From: Gemmatimonadota bacterium
Lineage (GTDB): Bacteria > Gemmatimonadota > Gemmatimonadetes > Palauibacterales > Palauibacteraceae
Assembly (NCBI GenBank): GCA_029863105.1
Contig: JAOTWC010000015.1
Location: 1-13,565 of the forward strand
DNA length: 13,565 nt
Direction: 5' to 3'
Within the stretch, counting starts at the first letter, position 1. Every line of letters begins with the position of its first letter. Shown one piece after another: positions 13,536-13,565 of the stretch. Both the position numbers and the translations under genes were made by a program. The notes below the pieces were generated by a model. It saw only the letters and a list, made by a program, of their open reading frames with translations. It was not told where the DNA came from and did no database searches.

Positions 13536-13565
13536 TTACGCCAGAGCTGCGTCCAGGCGATTCAG
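13536..13565 (-). CDS. C-terminal end of an unidentified gene (partial)
   Basis: The minus strand at the right edge reads L-N-R-L-D-A-A-L-A followed by TAA at 13536-13538, in a frame open to the window edge. The position just before a strong hairpin supports a real gene end. Nine residues are too few to identify it. Confidence 0.35.
   Translation of the reverse strand: MNRLDAALA

Overview
This is a GC-rich (about two thirds G+C by eye), gene-dense bacterial chromosome segment with ATG, GTG and TTG starts and mostly overlapping or closely spaced genes. The gene set fits a free-living or host-associated aerobic bacterium of the Gemmatimonadota/Acidobacteriota kind: a Bacteroidota/Gemmatimonadota-style SdhCAB with one cytochrome b subunit, an HTH_34-type winged helix next to a small membrane protein, and TlpA, CAP and beta-CASP proteins. 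The phylum is an inference; no rRNA or other phylogenetic marker is present. I see no tRNA, CRISPR array, transposase or phage gene.

Layout. Bases 29-1468 (+) hold a small membrane protein, an overlapping winged-helix regulator and a lipoprotein. Bases 1465-2771 (-) hold a flavin reductase-like protein and a DUF2461 protein. A 517-base divergent gap (2772-3288) carries a long imperfect hairpin. Bases 3289-5906 (+) hold a MATE/DinF-type exporter, a CcdA-type thiol transporter and an exported TlpA-like thioredoxin. Facing it at 5903-6490 (-) is an exported peroxiredoxin. A CAP-domain protein (6573-7052, +) follows. A long minus-strand operon, sdhC-sdhA-sdhB-(27-codon membrane ORF)-tenA, runs from 11153 down to 7049. 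A LOG-family gene (11275-12072, +), a beta-CASP metallo-hydrolase (12069-13472, -) and the last codons of another minus-strand gene close the window.

Main discovery. The peroxiredoxin gene is interrupted by an in-frame TGA at 6260-6262, exactly where the family has its peroxidatic cysteine (PGC-T becomes PG-U-T). The frame continues uninterrupted on both sides, and a perfect 6-bp stem with an 8-nt loop starts 15 nt after the TGA, as in bacterial SECIS elements. The protein has no other cysteine. I read it as a selenoprotein: a one-selenocysteine, secreted peroxiredoxin beside a CcdA/TlpA system that could supply its reducing power outside the cytoplasm. A conventional gene caller would split it into two pieces or call it a pseudogene.

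Other notable structure. All four convergent gene pairs in the window overlap by the same four bases, CTAG, while CTAG is otherwise very rare here. The sdh/LOG divergent region has a plausible sigma-70 promoter and a perfect 23-bp palindrome. The beta-CASP start codon sits in a hairpin immediately downstream of a second, very stable GC-rich hairpin.
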